NCBI GenBank assembly: GCA_965232255.1
Contig: OZ246962.1
Location: forward strand, 1,550,001 to 1,614,000
From: Endozoicomonas sp965232255
GTDB lineage: Bacteria > Pseudomonadota > Gammaproteobacteria > Pseudomonadales > Endozoicomonadaceae
Length of the DNA: 64,000 nt
Direction: 5' to 3'
Position 1 is the first letter of the stretch. Each line of letters starts with the position of its first letter. The notes beneath the pieces were generated by a model. It did no database searches. It was given only the letters and a program-made list of their open reading frames with translations, and was not told where the DNA came from. The translations under genes and the position numbers were made by a program. Of the stretch, positions 36,372 to 44,135 are shown one piece after another.

Positions 36372-36486
36372 GTCTGCTCCTTGTCTTCCCTGTCTTTCTG
36401 GCCATCACAATTCACAACCTATCTTAATGGAATGAGCTATAAATATACCGGCATATGGAATTGATATTTGACTTATCAGACAGGTG

Positions 36487-38019
36487 ATGCATATGCAAGA
36501 AACAAGCTTTATCGCTCATTCTGTAAATGGGGCTCGGTCTAACTCCGTATCTACCAGCGATAGGGACGAAGAGCAACAAGCTCGCGGACGCTCGTATTGT
36601 GGGTGCGGATTTTCAGGTTGGATTGTCAGGCACCCAAAAATAACGCTGGCAACTCTTCTTGGTTTTGCTTCAACAGGAGGCATCGCATATGTACTTGTTC
36701 ATACATTGGCAAATCGAAGTACGGCAACCATATCACCATCAAATCATGTGCTGTCACCCAACCAGATTGCAGCTTCCAGCGTGTTGTCAGGGCCCACGTT
36801 AAGTCCGACAGCCAGCGGTTTTGTTGAAAACTCCATCACTGCGTTGCCAGGCTCGGTAACGACCTCACCGTCTGCTGTGCCTGATTGGTATAAGGCAATG
36901 ACGGCATCAGAAACAACAGTGTCGTCAAGCACCACACAACCACCAAGTCATACTATCAGCACGGTAGGCGCTGGTTTTATCAGGAGCACAATCACAGCAT
37001 TGCCGGAATCAATGATGGTTTCACCATCCACTGTCAGTAATGGGCATCAAGAGACCAAAGTATTAAGGACGATTGGCAAGCCCACAAGTGTGGAAAAGTT
37101 GGTAGTCCGCCCGTTTGCTGAATATGAAAAAACCGGTTATTTGATTTTTAATGATCTGGATTTCAATAGGCACAAAGGTCGATATTATGAATCGATGAAT
37201 ATTAAGAAAAAAATAATGAAAAATCTTCCCAAAGATGTTCAGCTGGTTATTTATACGTCGGACCGTTCAGTTCGTAAGGTTCGCAATATATTCAAGCCAT
37301 ATATTAATGCAAAACGCCTTCATATTGTTCAAATAACAGTAGGGTCACGTAAAGAGTTCTGGGCGCGGGATTGTATTCCGATACCGGTTTATGGTAGAAG
37401 CAATCGTCTTGCAGTGATTGATGCGGTATATGATAAATATATGTACCCGTTTGAACCAGATCGTGATATCGCCTATTTTTTCAACGCAACATTATTCTCT
37501 CACTCTTATCAATTCGAAGGTGGTAATTTACTGGCCGATAGCTATGGCAATTGTTTTACCGTTAATAAGGAGATCATGGTTGAGGAGGGGATGAATGATG
37601 ACGTATTTAAAAGATACTATGGCTGTAACCGCGTTACCCGGCTTAAAAAAATGACAGTGATAGGCCATGTGGATGAGGTAATAAAAATTATTGATTCTTC
37701 CAACATATTGACTGACCAGCCTTCATATCGTCCTATTTTAGAGAACCTCGGTTATAACGTCACCATGATGCCAAAGGTGGAAGGAATTTACGGAAATTAT
37801 CTTAATGCGGCAATTATTAACGGAAAAGTATTTGTACCTGTTTATGGTATAAACAGAACGGCGGATAAGTTGGCAATGAAAATCTATAGAAGTTTTGGTT
37901 TAAAAGCTTATTCTTTACAAAGTCGGAACATATCAGATTGGTTGCAAGGATCAATTCATTGTATGACGATGACGTATCCCAAGATCGATTCGATAAAATT
38001 GATAAAACCGACGGTTTAA
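36487..38019 (+). CDS. Membrane-anchored agmatine deiminase / peptidyl-arginine deiminase family protein
   Basis: 510 residues from the ATG at 36487 (GTG at 36484 and ATG at 36493 are alternatives). Numbered from 36484: residues 1-50 are cytoplasmic and polar with Cys-Gly-Cys-Gly, 53-76 form one transmembrane helix, and 80-200 are a Ser/Thr/Pro linker. The catalytic domain (about 205-511) has the PF04371 guanidine-modifying motifs: W293-x-R295-D296, E345-GGN, H395-V-D397-E, and the nucleophile Cys493 in GSIHCMTMTYP. All key positions are present, so it should be active on a guanidine substrate. Soluble agmatine deiminases (about 365 residues) have no such anchor. The domain would face the periplasm or outside. 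It could act on agmatine or protein arginine. Confidence 0.8.
   Translation: MHMQETSFIAHSVNGARSNSVSTSDRDEEQQARGRSYCGCGFSGWIVRHPKITLATLLGFASTGGIAYVLVHTLANRSTATISPSNHVLSPNQIAASSVLSGPTLSPTASGFVENSITALPGSVTTSPSAVPDWYKAMTASETTVSSSTTQPPSHTISTVGAGFIRSTITALPESMMVSPSTVSNGHQETKVLRTIGKPTSVEKLVVRPFAEYEKTGYLIFNDLDFNRHKGRYYESMNIKKKIMKNLPKDVQLVIYTSDRSVRKVRNIFKPYINAKRLHIVQITVGSRKEFWARDCIPIPVYGRSNRLAVIDAVYDKYMYPFEPDRDIAYFFNATLFSHSYQFEGGNLLADSYGNCFTVNKEIMVEEGMNDDVFKRYYGCNRVTRLKKMTVIGHVDEVIKIIDSSNILTDQPSYRPILENLGYNVTMMPKVEGIYGNYLNAAIINGKVFVPVYGINRTADKLAMKIYRSFGLKAYSLQSRNISDWLQGSIHCMTMTYPKIDSIKLIKPTV
36814..37047 (+). repeat. Imperfect internal duplication in the deiminase linker
   Basis: SGFVENSITALPGSVTTSPSA (start near residue 111) recurs as AGFIRSTITALPESMMVSPS about 53 residues later. 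The two copies are diverged, so the linker probably grew by an old duplication. Confidence 0.6.
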
Positions 38020-38715
38020 AACGACAAATCAATACTAAAAACTCATACACAGGGAAGATAGCTTTGTAAATGTTGGGATAATACCGTTCAGGGAAAGATT
38101 ATGAAATCTCACGCCTGACCTGGCAATGACTGCAAATAGTTGTCGGGTATTCGTGTTACGCTCATTGTCGAATTATTCAATTACTTATCAGCCTTTACTA
38201 CCCGCAATGACTGCACAACTCCTCAAGAGCAGAATATCAACCGGTTTATGAGCTACAGTTAATTTTTTCAGATTAGTGCGCAACTTAACTGAGCGGAAAT
38301 TATTAGGAAATTTTGAGTATATCGGATGGTTTTATAACCATCAGAAAAAACACTCCACTATTGGCTACCTGACACCGTTTGCGTATAAAAAACTTGTTAG
38401 GGTTGCACAAAAAGTATGCGAAAAACCATTGTCATATCAGGACTGCTTCTCCCCAGACTTGGGAGTGAATAATTTATTGGTGATAACACTCATATTTTAT
38501 TGTTTCACGGCAATGGATAATATATTACTTGGTTTTTGCGTTGTGTCGTTGAGCAATGATGAACAATCACGATATATCGTGGTTTTAATTACTCAATGCC
38601 GCACCATGTTAGGTATTAACCGCGGACGCAAAGGAGATGGGAAATACCCGTAAATGTATTCATCCCGAGACAGTAACAACAATTGTATTAAAAACAAACA
38701 ATTGGAGTAAACCTC
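38020..38715. other. Intergenic stretch with an IS3 remnant
   Basis: Nearly 700 AT-rich bases. Apart from the IS3 fragment at 38300-38425 I see no gene. GGAG at 38704 is the ribosome site for the next gene. Confidence 0.5.
38300..38425 (+). pseudogene. IS3-family transposase (OrfB) C-terminal fragment
   Basis: The segment FEYIGWFYNHQKKHSTIGYL followed by TPFAYKK is the conserved end of the IS3 OrfB integrase domain, just after the last catalytic Glu. The upstream catalytic core is absent, and the frame runs on into unrelated residues to 38653. It marks an old insertion. Confidence 0.75.
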
Positions 38716-39276
38716 ATGTCACATCCTAAGAAGAAAGCCATCAGTGTGCTGGATTCGCTCAAACGCCATCTGAGTGAGTTAACACACGATCATGAAAAAC
38801 CTGTACTGGCTGTGGTTAATATGGGAAAGTCACCCATTCCTAACGAGTGCTTTGAAGAGCTGGTCAAACGGTATCCATCATTAGCCATTGTTACCTTAGC
38901 TATTGGTACCAGTGGTAACAACACCGGTAAAACAGTGGTAGATGAGAAGTCCGATGAGCGATTTCATTTGAGGCGGTCATTCATCTACAACGGAGAAGAA
39001 AATGGGGTACTTAATTATAAGATCAACCAGTTTGGTCAGGGGACATGCTTTACGTTAGACAAGATTGACGCGCGTGGCGAGAGTAATACCGCTCGCTTTC
39101 CCATTATTATTGGTGAAGTCAATCAGTTCGTTGGTAGTTGTGCTCAAACCATGCTTGATTTGGGGAATGCCATCGTTCAGCAGTGTATGGCTGGAAAAGA
39201 CGTACATTATACCCATCTGAGTCGCGATATTGATGACGGTCACGATGGACGTGTCATCATTGTGTCTGAGTTTTAG
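38716..39276 (+). CDS. Tandem paralogue 1 of an unrecognised family
   Basis: 186 residues with no known family and no signal peptide. Core: KPVLAVVNMGKSPIPNECFE, then ELVKRYPSLAIVTLAI, a strand-helix-strand unit; a central segment with RRSFIYNGEENGVLNYKIN; then FPIIIGEVNQFVGSCAQTML. The gene at 39287 repeats the same order (see there). GGAG lies eight bases before the start. The three genes 38716-40352 are closely packed and probably one operon. Confidence 0.72.
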   Translation: MSHPKKKAISVLDSLKRHLSELTHDHEKPVLAVVNMGKSPIPNECFEELVKRYPSLAIVTLAIGTSGNNTGKTVVDEKSDERFHLRRSFIYNGEENGVLNYKINQFGQGTCFTLDKIDARGESNTARFPIIIGEVNQFVGSCAQTMLDLGNAIVQQCMAGKDVHYTHLSRDIDDGHDGRVIIVSEF

Positions 39277-39286
39277 GAGAAAAAAG

Positions 39287-39850
39287 ATGAAGAAGTTTGA
39301 AGTCTCAGTTTGCAAAATCGTTGAAGCATTGTTCCCTACCAAGGGTGAGTTGCCGGATGATTGCTTCTTGGTGGTGATCAACACCTTAGAAAACCCTATC
39401 AAAAATGAAGATTACGTTGAGATGCTTAAAGAACATCCTAACGTTGCCATCGTTGTCATTAAGAAGCATGATGCTGAAGACAATCTTCACAATGCGTGTT
39501 ACGTCTACCAGCAAAATGGCGGCTGGGGTATGAATCTTAATATTTCCTCCAATGGTGCTGCTAAAGTAATTCGCTACTTTACTACCGAAGATGGTGAACC
39601 GGATCACTTTTATTTGGTTAAAGAAAGACCAGAAACAATCAATTCCACTGAATTACCCGTTGCCCTGGGTAAAGTATCCAGGTTCTACGTGAATGGCGAT
39701 TACGTGCATAAGTTTGAAAAAATACTGGTTGAACAACTGCTGAACTCCACCAAAACCTTTGAGGAAATAACTCAGCAAGAGCTAACAGAAACCAAATCAG
39801 TTAGTGTTAACTGTTATCGATTCACCTTTGGAGATGACAACAATGAGTGA
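39287..39850 (+). CDS. Tandem paralogue 2 of an unrecognised family
   Basis: 187 residues from the ATG at 39287, which has AGGAG in front; the frame is open back to 39230. The order matches paralogue 1: DDCFLVVINTLENPIKNEDY then VEMLKEHPNVAIVVIK (against CFE-ELVKRYPSLAIVTLAI), a middle ACYVYQQNGGWGMNLNIS (against SFIYNGEENGVLNYKIN), and LPVALGKVSRFYVNGDYV (against FPIIIGEVNQFVGSCAQT). The shared P-x3-G-[EK]-V-x2-F block is the clearest evidence of common origin. The stop overlaps the next start by eight bases, so translation is coupled. The function is unknown. Confidence 0.72.
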   Translation: MKKFEVSVCKIVEALFPTKGELPDDCFLVVINTLENPIKNEDYVEMLKEHPNVAIVVIKKHDAEDNLHNACYVYQQNGGWGMNLNISSNGAAKVIRYFTTEDGEPDHFYLVKERPETINSTELPVALGKVSRFYVNGDYVHKFEKILVEQLLNSTKTFEEITQQELTETKSVSVNCYRFTFGDDNNE

Positions 39851-40352
39851 TACTAAAAACGACAATGTTGATAAAGATAACGCTAATATCGATAAAGATA
39901 ACGCCAATATCGATAAAGATAACGCCAATATCGATAAAGATAACGCCGGTAGCGCTAAAGATAACGCCAATATCGATAAAGATAATGGAGTCGATCTGGA
40001 CAAAGCCACGGATAATGACGACACACTCCCGCCTGTAATGGTAGTCAGTGTCAGTGACACTGACTCATGGCCACTCATAGAGCAAGCACTGATGGAGAAC
40101 TATCCATCCACCACATTGGTGAATGTCATTGCTACTTCTGATATGGTTCCTGGCTGGTCAGTCAGTGAAGATGATGATTATTACATCTTTGTTCCTGAAC
40201 CAAACACAGATAACAAGCCACCAGTAAAAGTTAGCAAGACATCACCTGATCCATCCAGCGTGGCTATTTATTCCGATAAGACCACTCATATTAATTGTCA
40301 CAAAGATTCAATGGTGCAAGAAGTCAAGGCATGGTTTAAGAAGCATTTTTAG
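39843..40352 (+). CDS. Tandem paralogue 3 with N-terminal DKDNANI repeats
   Basis: 169 residues. Residues 10-49 are a seven-residue tandem repeat (DKDNANI three times, then DKDNAGS, AKDNANI and a partial unit), highly charged and probably disordered. The rest begins PPVMVVSVSDTDSWPLIEQA then LMENYPSTTLVNVIA, which follows the strand-helix-strand opening of the two preceding genes (YPS/HPN then a hydrophobic strand). The middle has DDDYYIFVPEP and the end a basic helix VKAWFKKHF. Similarity to paralogues 1 and 2 is weaker than theirs to each other. GGAG lies within the end of paralogue 2. Confidence 0.7.
   Translation: MSDTKNDNVDKDNANIDKDNANIDKDNANIDKDNAGSAKDNANIDKDNGVDLDKATDNDDTLPPVMVVSVSDTDSWPLIEQALMENYPSTTLVNVIATSDMVPGWSVSEDDDYYIFVPEPNTDNKPPVKVSKTSPDPSSVAIYSDKTTHINCHKDSMVQEVKAWFKKHF
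39870..39988 (+). repeat. 21-bp in-frame tandem repeat (five full units plus a partial)
   Basis: The unit is GATAAAGATAACGCCAATATC to within one base in units 1-3 (39870-39932); units 4 and 5 differ at one end, and a partial unit ends at 39988. Near-identity at the DNA level indicates recent expansion. The period keeps the reading frame. Confidence 0.92.
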
Positions 40353-40370
40353 TAGTAAAGAAAAAAGAAG

Positions 40371-40453
40371 AAAAAAGGACAGCCACTTTTCTCAGTCGAG
40401 TTTATGGGTGTCCCTTTTTTCTTTCTCTGAGTTGATGGGTGTCTCTTTTTTTT
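40371..40453. repeat. Island hairpin repeat plus an extra right half
   Basis: A-run, GGACAGCCACTTTTCTC, AGTCGAG, then TTTATGGGTGTCCC and a T-run (40371-40420). A second right half GTTGATGGGTGTCTC with T8 lies at 40431-40453. It starts 18 bases after the stop of paralogue 3 and could act as its terminator. Confidence 0.85.
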
Positions 40454-40588
40454 CTCTGGCAGCCATCTGAAAAGCAAATGGTCATGTACTGATCTAAAAC
40501 AAACGCTTGGCCACTCTATCTGAGGTATTGGTCCCTCTCTCCCAGGCGTCAATCACTATTTTATTTAACGATCTATTTCGAGGAAAGA

Positions 40589-41578
40589 ATGCGAACAAAA
40601 ACAGTTCTGGGGTTGGTTCTTTTTACTCTTGCGTCGATCCATGTCGGCAGCGCATCGGCTTCATCTCCTAATGGTAAAGATGTGAGTATCTGGTTTGATA
40701 CTGGAGGCCCTGTTGGGGGCGCTTACAACACGATTGTCCAGAATGGTGCTCAGCAGGCTTGCGAGGATCTCGGTTGCAATATTCGGTTTCTGTATTCCGA
40801 CTGGAGTCCGCAGAAGATGATCGAAAATACCAGTCGAGCAATTGCCTCTAAACCCGATGGTTTAGTGGTAATGGGTCATCCTGGCGACAGTGCCTATAAA
40901 GCCTTGATCGATGAGGCTCGCAAAAGCGGCATTATCGTGACCAGCAGTGATACTGAGCTACCACATTTGATGGCAGAGTATCAGAGTGAAGGTTTTGGTT
41001 ACGCTGGTGTTGACAACAAAAGCCGTGGCACGGTGTTAGCCCAGGAGGCACTGCGCCGTCACCCTATGAAAGCGGGCGAACGGGCGTTGGTCTGGGGACT
41101 GAAGAGTAAGCCCAACCGTGGTCTTTCCACCGTCGGCATGATTGAAGCGCTAGAAGCAGCTGGCGTGCAAGTGGATTATATGGAGATCAGCGCTGAGCTC
41201 GATAAAGATCCAACTCTCGGTATGCCGCTGATGACCGCCTATCTCACTCGTCACCCAGATACCAAGATGGTGCTGATTGACCATGGTTCGTTAACCGGTC
41301 AGTTGGAAAACCTGTTACGTAGTGCCGGCGTTGGCCCCAACGATATCTTTGCCGGTGGTTTCAGTCTGTCACCTGCGACCGCCGCCGCAATTGAAAGCGG
41401 TTATGTTGATCTGGTGGGCGATGGTCAACCATTTCTGCAGGGTTATCTCCCGGTTCTGCAAATTGTGCTGACCAAAAAATACGGTTTTTCCGGGCTGGAT
41501 ATTGATACCGGTGGTGGCTTTATCACCCGTGAGAATATTGCTCTGATTGCACCATTGGCCAAGAAGGGCCTGCGGTAG
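40589..41578 (+). CDS. Periplasmic sugar-binding protein (Peripla_BP_4 / RbsB type)
   Basis: 329 residues. A signal peptide (LGLVLFTLASIHVGSASA) precedes the mature part. VSIWFDTGGPVGGAYNTIVQ, then NGAQQACEDLGC, KPDGLVVMGHPGDSAYKALI and GIIVTSSDTE follow the pentose/hexose-binding pattern: first strand, hydrophobic helix, hinge. It delivers substrate to the ABC importer encoded next. The sugar cannot be named; the motifs are not those of RbsB proper. It stands five bases before the ATPase gene and heads the operon. Confidence 0.85.
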   Translation: MRTKTVLGLVLFTLASIHVGSASASSPNGKDVSIWFDTGGPVGGAYNTIVQNGAQQACEDLGCNIRFLYSDWSPQKMIENTSRAIASKPDGLVVMGHPGDSAYKALIDEARKSGIIVTSSDTELPHLMAEYQSEGFGYAGVDNKSRGTVLAQEALRRHPMKAGERALVWGLKSKPNRGLSTVGMIEALEAAGVQVDYMEISAELDKDPTLGMPLMTAYLTRHPDTKMVLIDHGSLTGQLENLLRSAGVGPNDIFAGGFSLSPATAAAIESGYVDLVGDGQPFLQGYLPVLQIVLTKKYGFSGLDIDTGGGFITRENIALIAPLAKKGLR

Positions 41579-41583
41579 AGTTT

Positions 41584-42375
41584 ATGAGCAAACGCCTGGA
41601 AATGCGTGCCATGAACAAGTGGTTTAATGGTGTACACGCACTGCAAGATATCGATTTCGACTTGTCTGCCGGGGAGGTTGTCGCCATTGTTGGCGACAAC
41701 GGTGCCGGAAAGTCGACTCTGATCAAAATACTGGCCGGGTTACATCAGCCTGATAGTGGTACGCTTGAGATTGATGGCAAGACCATTGATTTCTCCCACT
41801 ATGACGTTGCCATGGCGCGCAAGCTGGGCGTGGAAACCGTTTATCAGGAACGCTCCCTCGGCGAGAAACAGCCGTTGTGGCGTAATCTGTTTGTGGGACG
41901 ACATCTGTGTAACCGCTTCGGTTTTATCCGTGTACAGGAAGAGAAGCGGATTACCCAACAGTTGTTGCAAGACATTGGTCTTAGGGGCATTGGTATAACG
42001 CCAGAATCGGACGTGAGCATTCTATCGGGTGGTGAACGACAAGGGTTGGCTATCGGTCGCGCTATGTATTTCGATGCCAATATTATCATTCTCGATGAAC
42101 CGACCAATGCTCTCTCTCTGCACGAAGTAGGAAAAGTTTTGAGCTTTATCCGCCATATCAAGGAGAGTGGCCGTTCCTGCATTCTGATCTGTCATAACAT
42201 GGCGCATGTATATGACGTAGCGGATCGATTTGTCTTTGTTGATCGAGGTCGGATTGTAGCCGAGCATGATCGCAGCGAAATAAGTTTGGAACAACTATCT
42301 ACCACACTAATTAATATCGCCCGTACACAGACTGCCCATGCAGAGACCGGTCGAGCCAATGGAGGGCCGTTATGA
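41584..42375 (+). CDS. Sugar ABC transporter ATP-binding protein, single-domain
   Basis: 263 residues with one nucleotide-binding domain. Walker A is GDNGAGKST, the Q-loop segment ETVYQERSLGEKQPLWRNLF is typical of carbohydrate importers of the FrcA group, the signature is LSGGERQ, and Walker B is IIILDEPTNAL. RbsA-type ATPases are fused duplicates of about 500 residues; this is the single-domain form that works as a homodimer. It overlaps the permease start by four bases. Confidence 0.88.
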   Translation: MSKRLEMRAMNKWFNGVHALQDIDFDLSAGEVVAIVGDNGAGKSTLIKILAGLHQPDSGTLEIDGKTIDFSHYDVAMARKLGVETVYQERSLGEKQPLWRNLFVGRHLCNRFGFIRVQEEKRITQQLLQDIGLRGIGITPESDVSILSGGERQGLAIGRAMYFDANIIILDEPTNALSLHEVGKVLSFIRHIKESGRSCILICHNMAHVYDVADRFVFVDRGRIVAEHDRSEISLEQLSTTLINIARTQTAHAETGRANGGPL

Positions 42376-43382
42376 CTACGCTCTTGTTGAATACACGCTT
42401 GTTGAATACGAGCCTGAGCCCGCTTTTGGCGCAGTTGCGTCAGTACCGTTTCCAATTGGGAACATTGACTTTGCTCTTCGTATTATGGGCGACCTTTTGG
42501 CTGTTAAGCCCGGCCACGTTTGGCTCTTTGCGTATCTACATCTCTTTTATGACCAGTATTCCGTTTCCGGCCATACTGGCACTGGCGCTGACATTCCTGA
42601 TAGTGGCGCAAGAGATGGATATGTCTTTTCCCGCTATTATGGCTTTTTCTGGCTATATTTTCGCTACAGTTTTCACTGTTACCGGTAGCAGTCTTGCCGC
42701 ACTCGTTGCGGCCATGCTCGGTGGTAGTCTGGCAGGGCTGATGAATGGTCTGCTGGTGGTCGGTTTTGGCGTACCTTCCATTATTGCCACTATCGGCACC
42801 CAGTTCTTCTGGTATGGATTGACGACAGTGCTTGCTAGTGGTCTGGCTATCAGCTTGGTGGAGGTTCGTTCCGCTTGGCTGCATGAGCTGCTGGTTGGTC
42901 GTCTGTTTGGCTGGCTGCCGATGCAGGCGATCTGGTGTGTTGTGTTAGCTGTTGTCGCCTGGTTAATGTTGCAGCGCCACAGCTTCGGCGACAATGTTCG
43001 CTTTATTGGAGATGATTTAAACACCGCCAAAATGATGGGGATTGCCACGGGTAAAATCCGCGTTCTGCTGTTTGCCATGATGGGGCTAACCAGTGCTTTG
43101 GTTGGTGTTATGGTCTGCCTGGAGATGGCGAACTGGTGGCCAACTCAAGGGGAAGGTTACCTATTGTTGGTGTTTGCTTCGATTTTTATTGGCGGCACCT
43201 CAGTGTTTGGTGGCACGGGTACGCTGTTTGGAACATTGATCGGTGCTATTGTCATCGGCATGATCGAATCCGGTATCATTGCTGTTGGACTTTCCGGGTT
43301 TTGGACACGCATGGTGTACGGCCTGATTATCGTTATTTCGGTCTCCGTTTATGCCTGTCTGATGAAGGCCAACCGCCGGTGA
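42372..43382 (+). CDS. Sugar ABC transporter permease (RbsC type)
   Basis: 336 residues and about eight to ten hydrophobic segments. The family stretch AGLMNGLLVVGFGVPSIIATIGT and the late FIGGTSVFGGTGTLFGTLIGAI are hallmarks of BPD_transp_2 permeases. It forms the channel for the importer with the two preceding genes. The stop lies directly next to the TnpB right end, and the element may define the 3' end of the transcript. Confidence 0.88.
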   Translation: MTTLLLNTRLLNTSLSPLLAQLRQYRFQLGTLTLLFVLWATFWLLSPATFGSLRIYISFMTSIPFPAILALALTFLIVAQEMDMSFPAIMAFSGYIFATVFTVTGSSLAALVAAMLGGSLAGLMNGLLVVGFGVPSIIATIGTQFFWYGLTTVLASGLAISLVEVRSAWLHELLVGRLFGWLPMQAIWCVVLAVVAWLMLQRHSFGDNVRFIGDDLNTAKMMGIATGKIRVLLFAMMGLTSALVGVMVCLEMANWWPTQGEGYLLLVFASIFIGGTSVFGGTGTLFGTLIGAIVIGMIESGIIAVGLSGFWTRMVYGLIIVISVSVYACLMKANRR

Positions 43383-43388
43383 CATACT

Positions 43389-43423
43389 CCCTCCACTAAG
43401 CCGCTAGGCGGCTATAGTGGGGG
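43389..43423 (-). other. Right-end hairpin of an IS200/IS605-type element, likely omega-RNA scaffold
   Basis: Nested stems: an outer CCCTCCACTA / TAGTGGGGG and an inner AGCCGC / GCGGCT with a three-base loop. The TnpB stop codon lies within it. In TnpB elements this right-end region is transcribed as the 3' scaffold of omega-RNA, with the guide taken from the flank. Here the flank is the 3' end of the sugar permease gene. Confidence 0.6.
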
Positions 43424-43838
43424 CTTCTTGCGACCCATGCTGAGAACACTCAACACCTTTCGCTGTAGAACCTGCACTGACAGGGTAATCTACAGGGGAA
43501 CTCTTTATGCAATCGCTGTGCCCCACCGAATCAGCTAAACCCATATCTCTTATATTCCGGGCGGCGTTCACGTCCCTGTCGTTCACCATATGGCAACCTG
43601 GACATTCCCATTCACGGATTGATAACGACATGGAATCCATTTTGTAGCCACAGCAATTACACAGTTTTGAGCTTGGCTGGAATCTTCCTATACGAATCAG
43701 ATTTTTGCCATTCCAGCGGCACTTGTAGTCAAGTGCCGTTAGAAACATACCCCAACCAGCATCCTGTATTGCTCTTGCCAGTTTTCGGTTCCTGACCATG
43801 CCGTTGATATTCAGGTCTTCAACTGCAAATGTGGAAGG
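43404..43838 (-). pseudogene. tnpB: TnpB (IS605 OrfB) C-terminal fragment
   Basis: The homology starts at FAVEDLNINGMVRNRKLARA and reaches the end of the protein. It keeps the RuvC-II Glu (VEDL), the zinc ribbon (C84-x2-C87, C103-x2-C106 in the 168-residue frame beginning at 43910) and the RuvC-III Asp in DRDVNAARNI. The N-terminal half, with the DNA/RNA-binding domain and the RuvC-I Asp, is missing. The frame from 43839 to 43910 is non-homologous and runs into a copy of the island repeat. It cannot be an active nuclease. No TnpA is present. Confidence 0.85.
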
Positions 43839-43894
43839 AGTTTTCTCAACACCTGAAAGCGTACTACCAGGAGCCGGAGGAAAAAGGAAGCAGG

Positions 43895-43947
43895 AAAAAA
43901 GGACATCCACTTTTCTCGAGCGAATTTATGGGTGTCCTATTTTTTTT
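43895..43947. repeat. Island hairpin repeat, complete copy
   Basis: Six A, GGACATCCACTTTTCTC, GAGCG, AATTTATGGGTGTCC, then TATTTTTTTT. GGACA pairs with TGTCC and the A-run with the T-run. It sits at the broken side of the TnpB fragment. Confidence 0.88.
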
Positions 43948-44041
43948 CGTAAATGGTCAAGTTCTCCAAGTGAGGTCATGGCGAGCCAGTTCGTTAGACT
44001 CTGCAAAAGGAATGAAAAAAACAATGAAATAAAGACCAAAG

Positions 44042-44087
44042 AAAAAAGGACGGCCTCTTTTCTCAGAATTTATGGATGTCCTATTTT
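44042..44087. repeat. Island hairpin repeat, variant copy
   Basis: Six A, GGACGGCCTCTTTTCTC, then AGAATTTATGGATGTCC and TATTTT. One base of the GGACA arm is changed, which still allows a G-T pair. It lies 49 bases from the stop of the F-box-like gene. Confidence 0.8.
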
Positions 44088-44135
44088 CCCCGCTATTTTC
44101 CCTATTTTTCTTCAGCAATGTTGAGGTCAGACCCT

